A stretch of DNA of 64,000 nt from Tricholoma matsutake (lineage: Eukaryota > Basidiomycota > Agaricomycetes > Agaricales > Tricholomataceae), in the NCBI GenBank assembly GCA_026075535.2, contig AP026542.1, forward strand, positions 4,402,001 through 4,466,000, written 5' to 3'. The notes under the pieces are model-generated. The model searched no databases and was not told the DNA's origin. It saw only the letters and a list, made by a program, of their open reading frames with translations. A program made the position numbers and the translations under genes. Shown here piece after piece: positions 1 to 12,422 of the stretch; the first letter of the stretch is position 1, and each line of letters starts with the position of its first letter.

Positions 1-2412
1 CTCACTCTCTAACCTCCCCTTCCGCTGACTCCTCCTCGAGCGAGGCGACTCCACTTGGACATCAAGTCTGCCGCTCCTCCGCTTCGTTACACGCACCACT
101 TCCGGCTGCGCACTATCGCTCCCTTCTTCCTCTTCCTTCTCCTTGGGTTTGGACTTCTTAACTCGCGTCTTGGCAGCAGACTCTTCCACCTTCTCCTGCA
201 GTCGGGACGTCAGACTCTTCCTCTGTGTGGAAGTTTGTGAAGGAGGCAGCGGAGCTTTCTTTCGCGGTGGCATTACCACTGCATCATCATCCTCGTCTTC
301 GTCGTCTGCTTGCGCTTGCTCTGTTTCGTCCGCTTTTTCGATGCCCCGCTTTCGTTTCTTATCAGGTGCACGAGCATCGTCCACGTTCATGGCGTCCTCA
401 TGCACGTGTTCGTCCCCATGATCATCGCCATTAACCATATCCACATCCCCATCGACGCCTAGTGCAACCTCATCCTCCACCTCCCTCGCATCCCTCGCAC
501 TATTCTCCGTTCCAATTGGAAAAATCATATCCTCCTTCTCTTCTCGTTCCAGCCCATTCACCACCGTCCCTCCCTGCTTCATTCCTTCACCTTCACCTTC
601 ATCTTCTTCCTCTAGCACCTGCAGCTCCTCTTCCACCATCTCCTCCACCAGCCTCCCGACACCCCTCTCCCCCAGCATCTTTGCAAAATCCACACCAGGC
701 GGAAATACAATATACTTTTCCAGCGCCATCGTCAGATTCCGCCACTTGACGAAACAGTCTTCCAGCCATGTGTGGTTGACGATTGGAATTGACCATGATG
801 CTGCTTTCGTTGTTTTGGTCCCACTGATGCTATAGTGCATGAAACTGTAAAACATGGTGTGGGGCATATGTGTGAAGAACGTACAATGCAGCAATCAGAA
901 CAGTGTTCCGACCAGACATGCTAGGGGTGAATGTAGCACCCATAGCCATGATCAGTTTCTTGAGGTACTCCCGAGATTCACCTGTGTAATTAGTCACGGT
1001 GATTTCCTGTGATTTTTGTAGATTCAGACGGTCTCTGGGAAGGCTCAAAATACTTACATGCCCAGAGAAGCCTTCAATGGGTTTTTTTGGAATGGGATAC
1101 CACAAGAGTTGATCCATAGGGGGAGAGAACACACCGGTCGACTGGACGTGGTACATCCAAGGAAGGGTGCCGATGGTTTTAGCGTGTCGAACGGCCTGTG
1201 ATACGTGAATTAGCAATATAGAAGTACACATATAAGCGCACGCACACTCGCATATGCCTTCCCACTCCTAAACCGCGTGACAAATACATCACACTGCTCT
1301 ACCATTTCTGCCTCTCTCGCCTTCCTCTTCTCCCCCCCCTCCAGCTCTTCTGCATCCCATTGAGCAACCTCTCCACCGGCTCTCACGATCCCCACTTCCA
1401 CTGCCTCCCTTCGGCCACCCACGAGCTCCAAAGTTGAGCTCAGAAGCACACGACGGCCCTGCCATACGTTCTTCGCACTGGAATCCACAGGCGATGGCGT
1501 AGACGTGGTAGACGATGGTGGCTCTGGAGGTACGGGAAGAGGGTCGTCAGGTGCCCACAACGACGCGGTCTTGTAGAGCGTCCTCTTCTCCGCATCAAGT
1601 TTTCGCGTGGCCTTTTTTATAGCTTCTTCTTTCTCTTTATCCTTATTCCCGCCTTCTCCTACCTCAGCGTCGGGTCCCTTCAACATGGTGGGTTCCGGCC
1701 ACTCATAGGGAGATGTATCAAGCGAGGCAATACCTAGTCGAACGGCGTCATCGAACCAGTGTGGGAGGAGCACCTTGATACGAGTTTGTTCCTGAAAGTG
1801 CAGGGCGGTTGTATACTTTGGACCGGAAGGCGACGTGGCGAAGAGATGGGTAACATCTTTTGTGAGGCCCACGCGCCATTGACCTCCGAGGGCGGTGATT
1901 CCAGCGGAGAGAACTTCGAGGTCTGTAGTAGGAAGCTATGTTGTATGTCAACGAGGAGAATTTAGGAGAGAATGAAACATGTGATACCTCTGTGGCGCAT
2001 GCGACTACACCGGAGAAGATCATGGCAGGGTCTGCTGAATAGAAAGCGGTCCTGTAGATATACAGTCAACAATGTGAATAAATATGTAAAAGGATTTATA
2101 CAATTGCATCTTTCCCAGTACAACGGACCGATCCACCCATTTATCCTATTCACGGGTCACAATTTATTCTATAATGCATACAAAATGGATACGCACAGTA
2201 ACCACGGAAATTTCTCCCGCTTCTTCAAGGGCAGCAACGTCCTGCCATCGCTCAAACTTGTTTGAGCTGGTGATGAAGTGTGTGACAGGTCTGTCGTCGA
2301 TTGACTTTGCAGCAATTGCGCCATTAATGTCTAGGATATGAGATAGCTCTGAAGAGCGAGTGAAAGAGAAAGAGGAGGAGAGATGGTAATACACGCCTTC
2401 GAAGAGGTTCAT
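1..2412 (-). CDS. Rtt107/Brc1-like BRCT-repeat DNA-damage scaffold (3' end off the window)
   Basis: Proteins of this family are nuclear scaffolds that bind phosphorylated repair factors at stalled replication forks. Seven exons can be joined, with introns at 2146-2196, 2052-2101, 1936-1987, 1196-1245, 1007-1057 and 845-884. Together they encode four BRCT units: LFEGVYYHL to WVDRSVVLGKM; AMIFSGVVACAT to HWFDDAVRLG; VWQGRRVLLSS to TIGTLPWMYHVQSTG; and ITVTNYTGESREYLKKL to NHTWLEDCFVKW. Exon 7 continues as an acidic, lysine-rich, low-complexity linker (DEDEDDD, PPRKKAP) that is still open at base 1. The family usually has two more C-terminal BRCT units, which would lie outside the window. The start is the ATG at 2412-2410 just before LFEGVYYH; the longer open frame upstream begins only with GTG. 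The gene is divergent from the M28 protease, and its first exon lies in the duplicated promoter segment. Seen: exons and motifs. Known: family role. The Rtt107 assignment is from recall of fungal homologues. Confidence 0.85.
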
Positions 2413-2733
2413 GGTTAAGTGAGTCACAGACGCGTGACGGAACAGCTCGTGACTTTCTTGTTTATTATTTCCCACGGATGTTAAGTATGCCGTTGTCTCG
2501 TCGTCGTCGTCGTCGTCGTCTATCTCATCATCTTCATCTCCGTTCCCCTTAATCGCTGAAGAGCGAGTAAGAGAAAGAGGTGTAGAGATGGTAATACATA
2601 CCTTCGAAGAGATTCACGGTTAAGTGAGTCACAGACGCGTGGTTTTATTATTTCCCACGGATGCTAAGTATGCCGTTGTCTCTCGTCGTCGTCGTCGTCT
2701 ATCTCATCATTTTCATCGCCGTTCTCCTTAACG
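2350..2733. repeat. Imperfect tandem duplication of the divergent promoter and both gene starts
   Basis: Copy 1 (2350-2556, 207 bp) and copy 2 (2557-2733, 177 bp) align end to end; copy 2 lacks about 25 bp found in copy 1 near 2437-2461, and the CGT runs differ in length. Each copy holds the beginning of the BRCT gene on the minus strand and the beginning of the M28 protease on the plus strand. In copy 2 the BRCT start codon is GTG on the minus strand, so the BRCT start is functional only in copy 1. In copy 1 the protease start is a 24-codon frame (2478-2552) that encodes an Arg run from CGT repeats and then stops, so the protease start is usable only in copy 2. Confidence 0.85.
2478..2552 (+). 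other. Possible 24-codon upstream ORF in copy 1 of the duplicated promoter
   Basis: This ATG is the duplicated counterpart of the protease start. It reads MLSMPLS, then seven Arg codons (CGT repeats), and ends in TAA before the true start at 2661. If transcription begins upstream of 2478 it would act as an upstream ORF in the protease leader; no transcript evidence is available here. Confidence 0.4.
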
Positions 2734-5700
2734 ACCAGCTCTTACAAAAGCCTAACCCTAGGTTCAATATCACACAGGCACTATCAGACCTCCACCATCT
2801 CACCGCACATGGTCCTCATCCTTACAATTCTCATTCAAACGACCTCGCTCGCAACTACATCCTTAACCGACTTATTCCCATCGCCCATGCACACCCAAAC
2901 CACGTCTACATCGCAGATGACCGTGTATCCAATGGTTCTTGGATGAATGCTAGGGGAACAACTGGTGTCTATTTCGAGGGAACCAACATCTTGGTAAAAA
3001 TCGATGGGTTAGAAGAGAAGGAACGCGGTGGAATTTTGTTTTCGGCTCATTATGATTCAGTGTCCACCGCACCTGGTGCAACAGATAATGGCATGGGCGT
3101 CGCTACACTGCTCCAGCTAATCCAGTTATTTGCAGTGAACAGAGGAAAGAGGACTGCTATCTTCAATATCAACAACGGGGAAGAAGATTTTTTGAATGGC
3201 GCCCATGCGTAAGCGGGACTTTCCTTCGGATACGCCGTACTATAGCATCTTCAGGTTCCTCCAACACCCATGGTCGAATATAACTGACACTTTTCTCAAT
3301 CTCGAAGGTGCCGCTTCCGGAGGGTACGATCTGCTTTTCTTCTTCAACCCCCATTACTTGACCAAACACAATCCCAGGCGACCCCTTGTATTCCGCAGCT
3401 CCTCCCTTCCTCCCCTCCGTTCTTTCCTCCCAAAACACGTCCCCCATCCCCACGCAAATGTCCTCTCCGCAGACGCCTTTGCCCGAGGCGTTATCCGCTC
3501 AGACACAGACTACTCCATCTACACTGGCCTCCACGCCCATTCAAGACCTCAAAAGACGATGCAAGGCCTTGACTATGCGTTCTACAAACACCGCAGCAGG
3601 TATCACACCAAATACGACGCGATGCCTTATATGGAAGGTGGGAAGCGCGCCTTGTGGAGTATGCTGGAGGGCGCAGCAGGTGCGGGAAGGGCATTGGTGG
3701 ATGTACCACTATCCCTTGATTCGGATGTGCAGGAACGGGAAGAAAGGGCGGTGTATTTCGATCGTAGGTGTCTCTTTTGTTTGTGGACAGAATCTGATAC
3801 TTTATGTAGTTTTCGCCTCGACGCTGATCATATTCCCAATTCACGTCCTACGGATATTCAACGTCGTCTTACTCACCGTCGTACCCGTCGGGGCCGTCCT
3901 TCTCTTTGTATTCGTACGGCTTGTCAGGAAGAGACACATTGCTAGACATCACGACCACCCCGAACATCAATCAGAAATCCGGGAAATCTTAAGACGCACC
4001 TGGGAGCTAATAAAAAGTGTGCAATGGACCCCGATGTGGTTTCGGTTCTGGGGCGCTTTCCTATTAAGCATAGGTACACAGGCGGGGCTCGTAGTCGGGT
4101 ATACAAAGTTCAATCCTTATGTCAGTATGTTTTTCTATGGTATAAGATATGCACTGATGATATTGGCAGATCATGCACTCAGCACCATACCTCGTCCTCA
4201 CCACCTCTTTCACACTTGCCTATCTCACTATATACCTCCCTCTCACGCTCACTCTCTTCTCCCCCCCTTCGAAGCCCACTCCCACCACGAAACAGCATCT
4301 ACTGACCCACCTCTTAATCTTCGCATACCTACTCCTCCTAGTAAGCACCATCTTCCTCCCGAAAGATATTGGAGGTACCTACTTGATCTCGGCATATACG
4401 GGGTGTGTCTTTTTGGGGTGGGTGGTTGGGTGGGTGGAGGGTCTGGTTAGGGCTGGGACTGTAAGGAAGGAAGGAGGAGTTGAAGAACAAAGAGGAGAAG
4501 AAGGCGAAGGCGAAGGCGAGGAACAGGAGGAGGGAAGGGAAGGTGAGAGGAGACCAGTGAGAGGTGTGAGGTTTGATCTTAACGGCGGCGAGGAACCTGG
4601 TAATACGTCGCAGAGTGGGGATGTAGGCGAGGTAGTGGAGGAGCCGACAGAGATCACGCCTTTACTTGTGCAGACCGGCGGCACTAACAGGCAGAGACAG
4701 GGCGGGAGAGGAGAAGAAGAGGAAGAGGAAGCTGTGAGGTGGTGGATTTTGGAGATGCTCATCATCGTGCCGTTTCCTGTGATCTTGCTGTCGCATATAC
4801 TGGTAATGGTTGTTGATGGGATGGGGCAGAGTGTCATCGATGGTGGCCCAGTGTGGGTTGGTCAGTCTCCTGTCTCTCACACCTACCTCACAACTCGCCA
4901 CTAACTAACTCCCAACAGTATACGCCCTCCCCTTCGTCCTAACACTCCTCATCACCTCCCTCCTCACTCCGTTCACACACAAGATCCATCGCGGCGTCGC
5001 ATACATCTTCGTACTCGTATTCGGCCTGACGATCATCTATACATGGGGACTGTTCAGTCTTGTCGGAACCGTATGGGGCGGAGAGTCCGGGGAGTGGTGG
5101 GGATTCCCGTTCAGCAACGAAGCCCCTCTGAAGGTCTATTTCCAGCAAAATGTACAAGTGCTCCCCCTCCCCCTGAATCCCACCATAAACGCGAATGTGA
5201 AGCTGACTACACACCTAACAAGCGTACCGTACTACCTCGAGCGGCTAGTCATGCCTGCCCTGCCTTCGGCGCAGACTTCGTCCGGGGTACGGTGTGAGGG
5301 ACAAGGCGAACGAGTGGGGCTTGTTACGTGTGTATGGGAATCCGGGGATGCGATGTGGCCTGAATCAGGGTTCTGGAATTCAGAAGACAAGACATTGGAC
5401 TCGGTAGAGGAGGGGGAGGATGTGCGCGGTGCGAGTTGGAGCAACACAACGAAGACGGTGAGGATCCCCCGTAATCCGTGGTTTGCGGGGAACGTCACTA
5501 GGGTATCGTCGGAGACTGTGAGGGTTGTGCTAGGGGGGCGGAATACGAGGAATTGTAGGATTTATTTGGATGGGTTGGCGGCGGTGGGGTATATTGTGCG
5601 TGGGGGCGTGGGGGAAGGGAAGATGCAGGATGGATATGAGGTGGGTGAGGATGGCGTGAAGGACGTGAGACTTTGGAGTAGGACGTGGGGAAGGGAATGG

Positions 5701-5970
5701 GTTGTCGATGTCAATTTTGGGGGGCGTGCGGAGGGAGAAGGGAGGATAAAAGGACGGGTGGCATGTGAGTGGGCTGAGTATGAGAGTGCGACTGTTGGTG
5801 TTTACGGGATTGACGCCGATACTGCGACTAAGACCGGGCACGAAGAGACGAGGAGGAAGAGTGGGAAGATCCCAGCACTGGAGGAGGTGCTGATGTTTTT
5901 GCCTGGCTGGGCGACAGTAACGAAGCTTTCGGATGGGCTGGTGGAGGTTTGGAGTCCGTTTGAGGTTTGA
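2661..5970 (+). CDS. Vacuolar membrane M28 metalloprotease (PFF1 type)
   Basis: This is a zinc aminopeptidase-like protease of the fungal vacuole membrane. Six exons join with introns 3209-3254, 3324-3377, 3764-3809, 4121-4169 and 4861-4918, giving 3,057 nt and 1,018 aa, close to the family length. The N-terminus is a signal anchor with a Val run. The M28 domain (about residues 40-360) shows FSAHYDSV, PGATDNGMG, NNGEEDFLNGAHAF, NLEGAASGG and YHTKYDAMPY, which supply the expected His/Asp/Glu zinc ligands. At least seven hydrophobic membrane segments follow, broken by a long Glu/Gly/Arg-rich cytosolic loop (about 4450-4730), then a lumenal C-terminal domain. The usual ATDDG motif reads ATDNG here; the metal-bridging Asp is retained. 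The start is the ATG in duplicate copy 2, because the copy-1 ATG leads to an early stop. No frameshift is needed anywhere. Confidence 0.93.
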
Positions 5971-6350
5971 GGTCTGTTTTTTTTCTTCCGGCGGTCATGT
6001 TATGAGGATTCATCGATGCTCCTGGTGCTATTATAGCTTGCGATTTTGATTTTATCTCGTTACCATGCTTTGGATTTTTTTTGTATGCAAGTATAATACG
6101 ATAGCGATTACATTTTTTGGTAATGGCTTTGCACATGTGCTCAGCAGTCAAGCAGGCTTCTGGTGCAACACACCGCGGATGATAGTTTGCAAATCGGTCT
6201 CTCACTCTGTCCTCTACTTTTTGGCTGCTCAATAAACACAATGCATGATTTGATGATGATCAACAGGATGGTCACCTCGACGCATCCGAGTCGTCAGTTC
6301 AGTCTGTTCCAAAAGATTCAGGTTACAGAATAAAAGCATAACATCGGAAA

Positions 6351-6913
6351 TTATCCAAGTATGTCACTGAAATCGTCTTCAGCAAAGATGGATCGAGTAT
6401 GAGTTTGTTTCACTCGATCATCTTTAAGCATCCTGCAAACCTCATTAGCAAGGATCGTTCCATCAGCGACGGAAGAGAGCTTACCGAGCATCTACACGCG
6501 CATCCTCACCCTCAACCCCAACGACAGCTTGTGGTGTTTTAGCCTCCAACACCTAATAAAATCATATTAGGCATCAAATCGATAAGCATTACGAGGGAGA
6601 TGCATACGTAGTGATTATCACAATGTGGACAATATTCATCGCTCTCCTCGTAAGTCGTCATATCCTTCCTGAACGCCTTCTTACATTTTTTGCACATGAA
6701 CACCATCTCCACTGTCTTCCCTATGGCGTGTGTCTGCGCTTCACTATGGCAATCGACGCAATCGTACCATTGCTTGCAGCATGGAGCTCGGATAGAGACT
6801 TGGGCGTTCAAGATGTGTTTACTGCATATGGCGAAGTGATCCAGTCATTGGTACACTGATCTAGAGGTGCTCGATGGCAAGCAGACCATGGTGAGTAGCA
6901 GTACTAACCACAT
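6351..6913 (-). CDS. CHY zinc-finger protein (Hot13-like), 122 aa
   Basis: Small CHY-finger proteins bind zinc through Cys/His clusters; yeast Hot13 supports small Tim protein oxidation in the mitochondrial intermembrane space. Four exons join as 6913-6909 (5 nt: ATG plus TG), 6821-6608, 6552-6485 and 6432-6351, for 369 nt exactly. The protein opens MCKHILNAQVSIRAPCC and carries WYDCVDCHSEAQTH, FMCKKCKKAFRKD and YCPHCDNHYV, which give the metal-binding Cys/His pairs. The 5-nt first exon was chosen because the main exon has no in-frame ATG, an in-frame TGA lies just upstream of its acceptor, and splicing across GTTAGT...TGCAG restores the conserved MCKH start. It lies between the protease (convergent) and the glucanase (same strand). 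Link to Hot13 function is by family only. Confidence 0.85.
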
Positions 6914-7053
6914 TCCAAAGACACTAGACCGTTGCGACAATCGATGTGAACTTTAAAGCAGGACTCTCGATCACGTGTTCATTCGGTGCTTTCAGATCAA
7001 TTCGATTTACAGAATGGTTATGCATACAATCAGCTCGTGTATAATTTACATAT

Positions 7054-10000
7054 TCAGGCCGCAAGCAGCTGGAATCCTTCGCTGCTTGCTTCCGTCGCCC
7101 TATTGTTGATCAATGCCCCACCCGCACCAAGTGTCACATATTCTGCATTCGAAGCTGCAAGAATAGAATAAACACCGCTGGCGGCACCTTTCTTGGGACG
7201 AACGATGAATATTTCCCAAGCCGATGCCGTAGTGCGAGCCGCAGATAGCGTGTAATTTCCGCTCTGATCCGCAGTTACATACTGCAAGTTCGAGACTGAC
7301 TGGATTGTTCCAGCATTCGGTGCGAATGCAAATGTGAATATGGCAGCCTGAGACGGGTCAGTCGTGGAAGCCACCAGGTTCGGAAGGTTCGCCTTCGAGA
7401 CGTAGTTGCCCGAGGATGATTGTATTGAGAAATTTCCGGTAGGATTGGATGCAGCAGAATTGCAGATCCCGAGCGCGCCGGGTCGAGTTGAAAGGAAGTA
7501 TAACTGGTTACTGTATGAGTTACCTGATCCCCAGGATGTGAGGGAGGTGGATCGTTGAGCTGCGTCTGATGGATTGGCTTGCGAGTAAGCAAGATAGATG
7601 ACCGATTTCCATTCGTCGCCAATCGTAGGGTCGTTTAACTCGTTGAATGCATAATTGAAGACAGCTTGTGCCCACGTTGCGTCATACATATACTCGTTTA
7701 TAGGCGTCACCGGTAAGATCTGAATTGCGGCTATTTCGCTCTTCTGAGCCCCCCAGAACCTAAAGTGTGATGATCAGGAATAAAGAAGAGAAAATGATGG
7801 AGGGTAGCTTACAGCCATGCGCCTGACTGCCAGTCCATCACATTACCGACGGTCGCAAGATTGCGCATACCTTGCTCTGGGTATGGCTGATCTCGATCAG
7901 TGGCACTCGCGTTAGGATACATATGCCAATAAACCTGGGCTGCGTGCTGCTCGGTAGCCACGAGTAAACGTGCATAGTTCTGGATATCAGTATTGCCGGT
8001 GACTTCAGCCCAAAGCAATGCCCCGTAATAGCCATTAACAGCCTCGCCGATAGACTCTTGATCGCGAGGTCCCGCTCCGTTTGCAATGCCCGAGGCTACA
8101 GACGAATGCGTGAGAAAGAAATCACAATAAAGTAGCGATCTTGTATCTTACCCCAGGAATGCCCAGCAAACCAGTCGCGACAACGTGTTACAGCAAAGTA
8201 AGGGTCGGCCCGCGAGGGATTGACAATGTCGCGAAGGTACCAGTTCATAGTGAGTCCGAACGTGTTGAGCCACGCCGTGTCATGCCTGGTAGCGTTGATG
8301 AGATACTATAGTCAGATTGAACAACCACATACCTGGCTATGACGGCACCGGCAGCCAGGAAGTAGCCATAGTGGAAATGGTGATCATTATAAAACCCGTT
8401 CCCGAAGTCAATATATATATTGTTAAACCCAGTGCTTCTGATGATACCTCCCCAAGCTGTTTCGTACGCAGGTATTGCTTGGGAAGTGGGCTGGAACTGG
8501 GTGAAAATCGCAGAGATTAATCTAAAGAAGACAGAAAAGTCTGAAAATAGACCATGAAATTAAACATTGCCTTCAGGTAAGTTACGACTGGTGGTATGAG
8601 ATCAGTTCGACCAATATGCTCAGCAATTAATCTTGGATGAGGCAGAATTCAGCCGACTGCAACATTCGGACTGACAAGAACTCACGCAAGCCGGGAGACA
8701 GAAGCAACAGCACCGCCGAAGAAGTAGAAGTCTGCAGGTTCAGCTACAACAGGGAGGTGTGCAATCTCATACTCCAAACCAGCTGCAAGGTTTGCCGTAC
8801 AAGAGCTATCCGGATTACGAGGCGCATTTCGTGTGATAGTCGAAAGGTTGTACTGTAGATTCCATACATTCCCAAGTGCTGGATACATGTTTCCCTTTGT
8901 TGTCAGATACGAGAGCGAAATTGTGGCTGGGAAGTTGGGCGACATCATCTTGATTCTGCGATACAAACGTGCCGATGAGTTTAAGAAAGGATTAAGTGCA
9001 TAGGGAGACTTGCCTGTGATGTGGCCAGGTCAGCATGAGGAGATTACTTCCAGCTCCTCCCTGGACGGTCCACGTGAAGCGAAGAGTACCAGTATTGCCA
9101 GAAAAATCATAATCCGTAGCAACGCTTGTAGGATAAACTCCATAGTGAGCATCGAGCAGTGCTCGGTGGCCAGGCGCGTTGAGTTTTACTAGACGTAACA
9201 CACCATTGAACTTGCCCCCAGCAATGACAGTTCCGTTGTTGCCTGCCGTGAGGGTAATCGAGCCAGAAAGAGAATATATTATATACGTCCCAATGTCATT
9301 TACCACGAGGAACGTGTTTCCCGACGCCGTAGCTGAAAGGGAAAGAATGTCAACATATTATGGAACAGAGTACACATCATTTTTACACTGACCGCTCCCT
9401 CCAGCTGAGATAGCTATTCCGGCGAACGACGTGATCGCTCCTTGGAGACTGGTGAACTTGGGAGTCGCCTGCCAGAATGAGAACGTAAGATAAGGCGAGC
9501 CAGGAATCATATAACTGGTGAGGGTGCTCGACCCCGTGAAATATTGAAGGGTGACGGATTGTGTATCCTAAACAGTACAAGTCAGATGCGAAGCGTTGTA
9601 AATTTCATAAAAAAGTACTACTCAACCCATGAAAGCGCCTTGTGGTTCTGCTTGTTGCCATCGTGCTCGACGAAACCGGCAGACCAATCTATTTGGGAAG
9701 GCTGATGAATCGATACACCGTCGAAATTGCGCGAGCTCGAGATGCCAAAGTTGATAGCGCTAGGACTCAAGCTGCTTTGGTAAGGAAACGGGCCTCCCAC
9801 CATACTATGAAATTAATTCAGTATCTCGGGACAAAAGGTAGGTATAAAGGGGAGAGTAGAAGAACTGGAAATGGACACGCACGAAGTACCATTACCGGAT
9901 CCGTATCCAATCCACCAGTCATTGGTAGGGTATGGAGGAGAGAAACCTTGGAAAAATGAGCTGGGAGGTTGGACGTTTGCAACAGAACCACCAGCAGGGG

Positions 10001-10103
10001 CTGGTCTATCTGTGCCAATGGGGCCGAAGAGAACACCAGATGCGTTTTGAACAGTCAAGACCGAACAGAAAACGGTTAATGGGAGTTTTCGGAGCCAGGA
10101 CAT
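7054..10103 (-). CDS. Secreted GH81 endo-beta-1,3-glucanase with C-terminal beta-trefoil-like domain
   Basis: GH81 enzymes cut beta-1,3-glucan internally and fungi use them in wall remodelling or on external glucan. The ATG at 10103 opens a signal peptide ([18 protein letters not shown], then NASG). Then come [37 protein letters not shown] and the catalytic core: [17 protein letters not shown] (catalytic Asp region), RDWFAGHSW and [14 protein letters not shown] (catalytic Glu region). The gene is split by many short introns; I traced about ten exons but did not fix every junction. After the catalytic domain, roughly the last 110 residues ([48 protein letters not shown]) form three similar repeats like a fascin/beta-trefoil fold, a possible glucan-binding module. 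No frame break was noticed. Confidence 0.9.
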
Positions 10104-12422
10104 CTAAAACGCAACTGAAAGAAGACAATCAACAACTATAGCCCTTATATAACCAGAGGTATCCTGAAAGCCGCGAAATTTGGACTTCGGCAGAGCAACT
10201 AATAGCGCTTGCATCTTGTGTTGCTCTTCTTCATCTTGTGCTCGTCAAGTGAATCTATGATCCGACTCATCGCTGAGAGCCTCCGACGTTTCGACCAGGA
10301 TCATAGAGATGGACAAATACAGGTGGAACCCCAAATACAGGTTGAAGACGTCTTCGGGCCGGCACGAAGACAGTACCAGAGCGGTGGTCAGGAAGAACAG
10401 GTAAAGTGCTGAGGACACTCAGTCTTGTGTATCAAGTAATCGCAGACCAACCCTTTGAATGTCGTGCCTAGAGCACGTTGGGACACGTTCAGGTGTTGGG
10501 CGAACGATGTGTACACTATGATGGTATACCATCATCTGATTACGGACCATAGCCATGCTCGCGGTCAATCCTAGACATGGAATAGAAGTTTCTCAGAGAC
10601 GTCTTGCTTCGTGTAAGTGAGGAATTCTGGCAGATGCGTCGTCGTCGTTGTGCTATAAATTCCTTCCTCACTTGGAAACTTCAAGTCGAATTTCAGGTAA
10701 GATAGCGGTAGCCAGGAACCGACACCCTTATATAAGCACTTTATAACTATAATATTAATAAGCGGTTAAGGTTAGGGATTGAGGCCAAAAAATCGAGTTT
10801 AAAGTCTGTTTACGCAAGTCCAATGGCGAGCGGTGTGCTGTGGCGACGCTTACGCCAGTTTCTTAGCACCGCGTGCTTACAACTCTGCACCGCGTGCAAC
10901 AAAGGGTTCACCTGAGCCTCTTCCACCGCTGCGCGCTTCAGGGATTCACGCTGAATCTCCTTCCATCACTTGGACACATCATGTGCTTCACCCCCTATTC
11001 CTAGTGAGAAGTGCGAACCACAGAGACATTCCCTGTCTCAGAATCTCTCTGCCTCTCACTCTCTCCTAGCATCGCCACTCTATATCATTCACTTGTATTT
11101 TTGAACTCCCACCTGGTGTACCTTGAGAATCTGAATTTCATTGGGCCCCTCAGACTAACCCTTTGGGTTGTCGAGGGCGCCATTTGTCCTATTTATACAC
11201 CCCGCATGAGAAAACAACATCCACACCCTCGCTCATTGGATGATCGCAAGGTTTATGAGCCTTGAGGTGATGGTGGGCACTTCCTGTTCGATAATGGGCT
11301 ATGTGTGAAATCTATGCCATATTCTGGTAAGGCTGTCTGTGTGATCATCAGCAAAACCCGGGGCAGGTCTTTCAGGTCTTTGTCTCAAGTACTGAGTCTT
11401 ATGGAGTCTTTATCTCAAATCTGGGCATCTTTGTCTCAGGCCAGCAAGTCTTTGAAGAGCTTTGTGCATCTTGAGGTCTTTGGTTACAGTATAGATTGTT
11501 TTCATGAATTCCTCAATGGAATATGAATTAAGAATGCAGACTCAGAAGAACATGGAATAAATATAAATCAATGTGAACTCGCCAGTAGATTAAACTTCTT
11601 AACATCAATATGTAAAAGCTTCTGGGCCCCCAGGCCCACCCCACCATAATACCCTGTCAGATCCTCTGATGTTAATTCTGCCTTTATAGATGATGAATCA
11701 TGAATGTTTGTTCAGAAGCATGGAAAGAAAATGTTCCATTCGAAACTGAAGTGATCTACTCAGGATGGATTAATCTTGGAAAGGACATGATGTGAATGTG
11801 TACTACTCACTTTCTTCTGGTCCAAACCAATCCTCCACAAGGACCTTGAGCCTCTCCCTCCCCATCTGGTCACTTCCATGGGCAGATACAACCACCATTA
11901 ATGACTTTATGTTTAGTGGCAACCAGACATCCAAAACGAAGCATGATAAAAGCTCTGTTGCAATCATAGGTGGCCCAGGGTGCTGGCAGGACTTTGATGA
12001 CCTATGACACGGGATAACAAATGGAATAGTATCTACATGAAAGTCTTTAGCAATTAGGAGTGTCTGAGAGGGTGAGGTTCCCTAACTTGATGACAGCATA
12101 TTGTTGCTTGAGATTGGCTCTGGATCATAAATGAAATGTCAGTTGAGAGGACAACATGCGGATGGTAACATAAGATCACAAAAATGGACAGTTTCAGTCC
12201 TCACCAGAAATGGCATAGACCTGAGTCATGATAACATGAATGTTTGTAAAGAGAGTTGAAATGAGGCATGCTCAGGCCAGTGGCTGTGTTGAACGAAATC
12301 ACCATTGGTATAAGTGATGAATTGATCAAGTTGGTACAGTAGTTCAATATCTGTACAAGTTGCTGATGAGTTGAAAACATATTTATTTATTAAAATTCTT
12401 TCAAGTCTATTCAGTTAAATGT
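10104..12422. other. Gene-poor interval before the Plavaka element
   Basis: I find no convincing gene here; the open frames are short and lack recognisable motifs. A perfect 18-bp palindrome, ATGATGGTATACCATCAT, lies at 10518-10535. From about 10,730 the sequence becomes transposon-like: an AT-rich stretch followed by repeats of a CACCGCGTGC-type word near 10,870 and 10,890. From 11,368 it carries repeated short words that probably belong to the subterminal part of the Plavaka transposon. Confidence 0.4.
11368..11485. repeat. Cluster of short degenerate repeats (GTCTTTGTCTCAA-like)
   Basis: The words TCTTTGTCTCA, GTCTTTATCTCAA, TCTTTGTCTCAGG, GTCTTTGAAGAG and GTCTTTGG recur about every 20-30 bp. 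Arrays of short subterminal repeats are typical of CACTA-related DNA transposons, so this may be part of the 3' subterminal region of the neighbouring Plavaka element. No matching array was found on the other side by eye. Confidence 0.35.

Noticed and set aside
462..749. Plus-strand Pro/Ser/His-rich ORF of 95 codons
   Set aside because: It is the shadow of the acidic, open exon 7 of the BRCT gene on the other strand.
4379..4837. Minus-strand Ser/Pro-rich ORF of 152 codons
   Set aside because: Shadow of the Glu/Gly-rich loop of the M28 protease.
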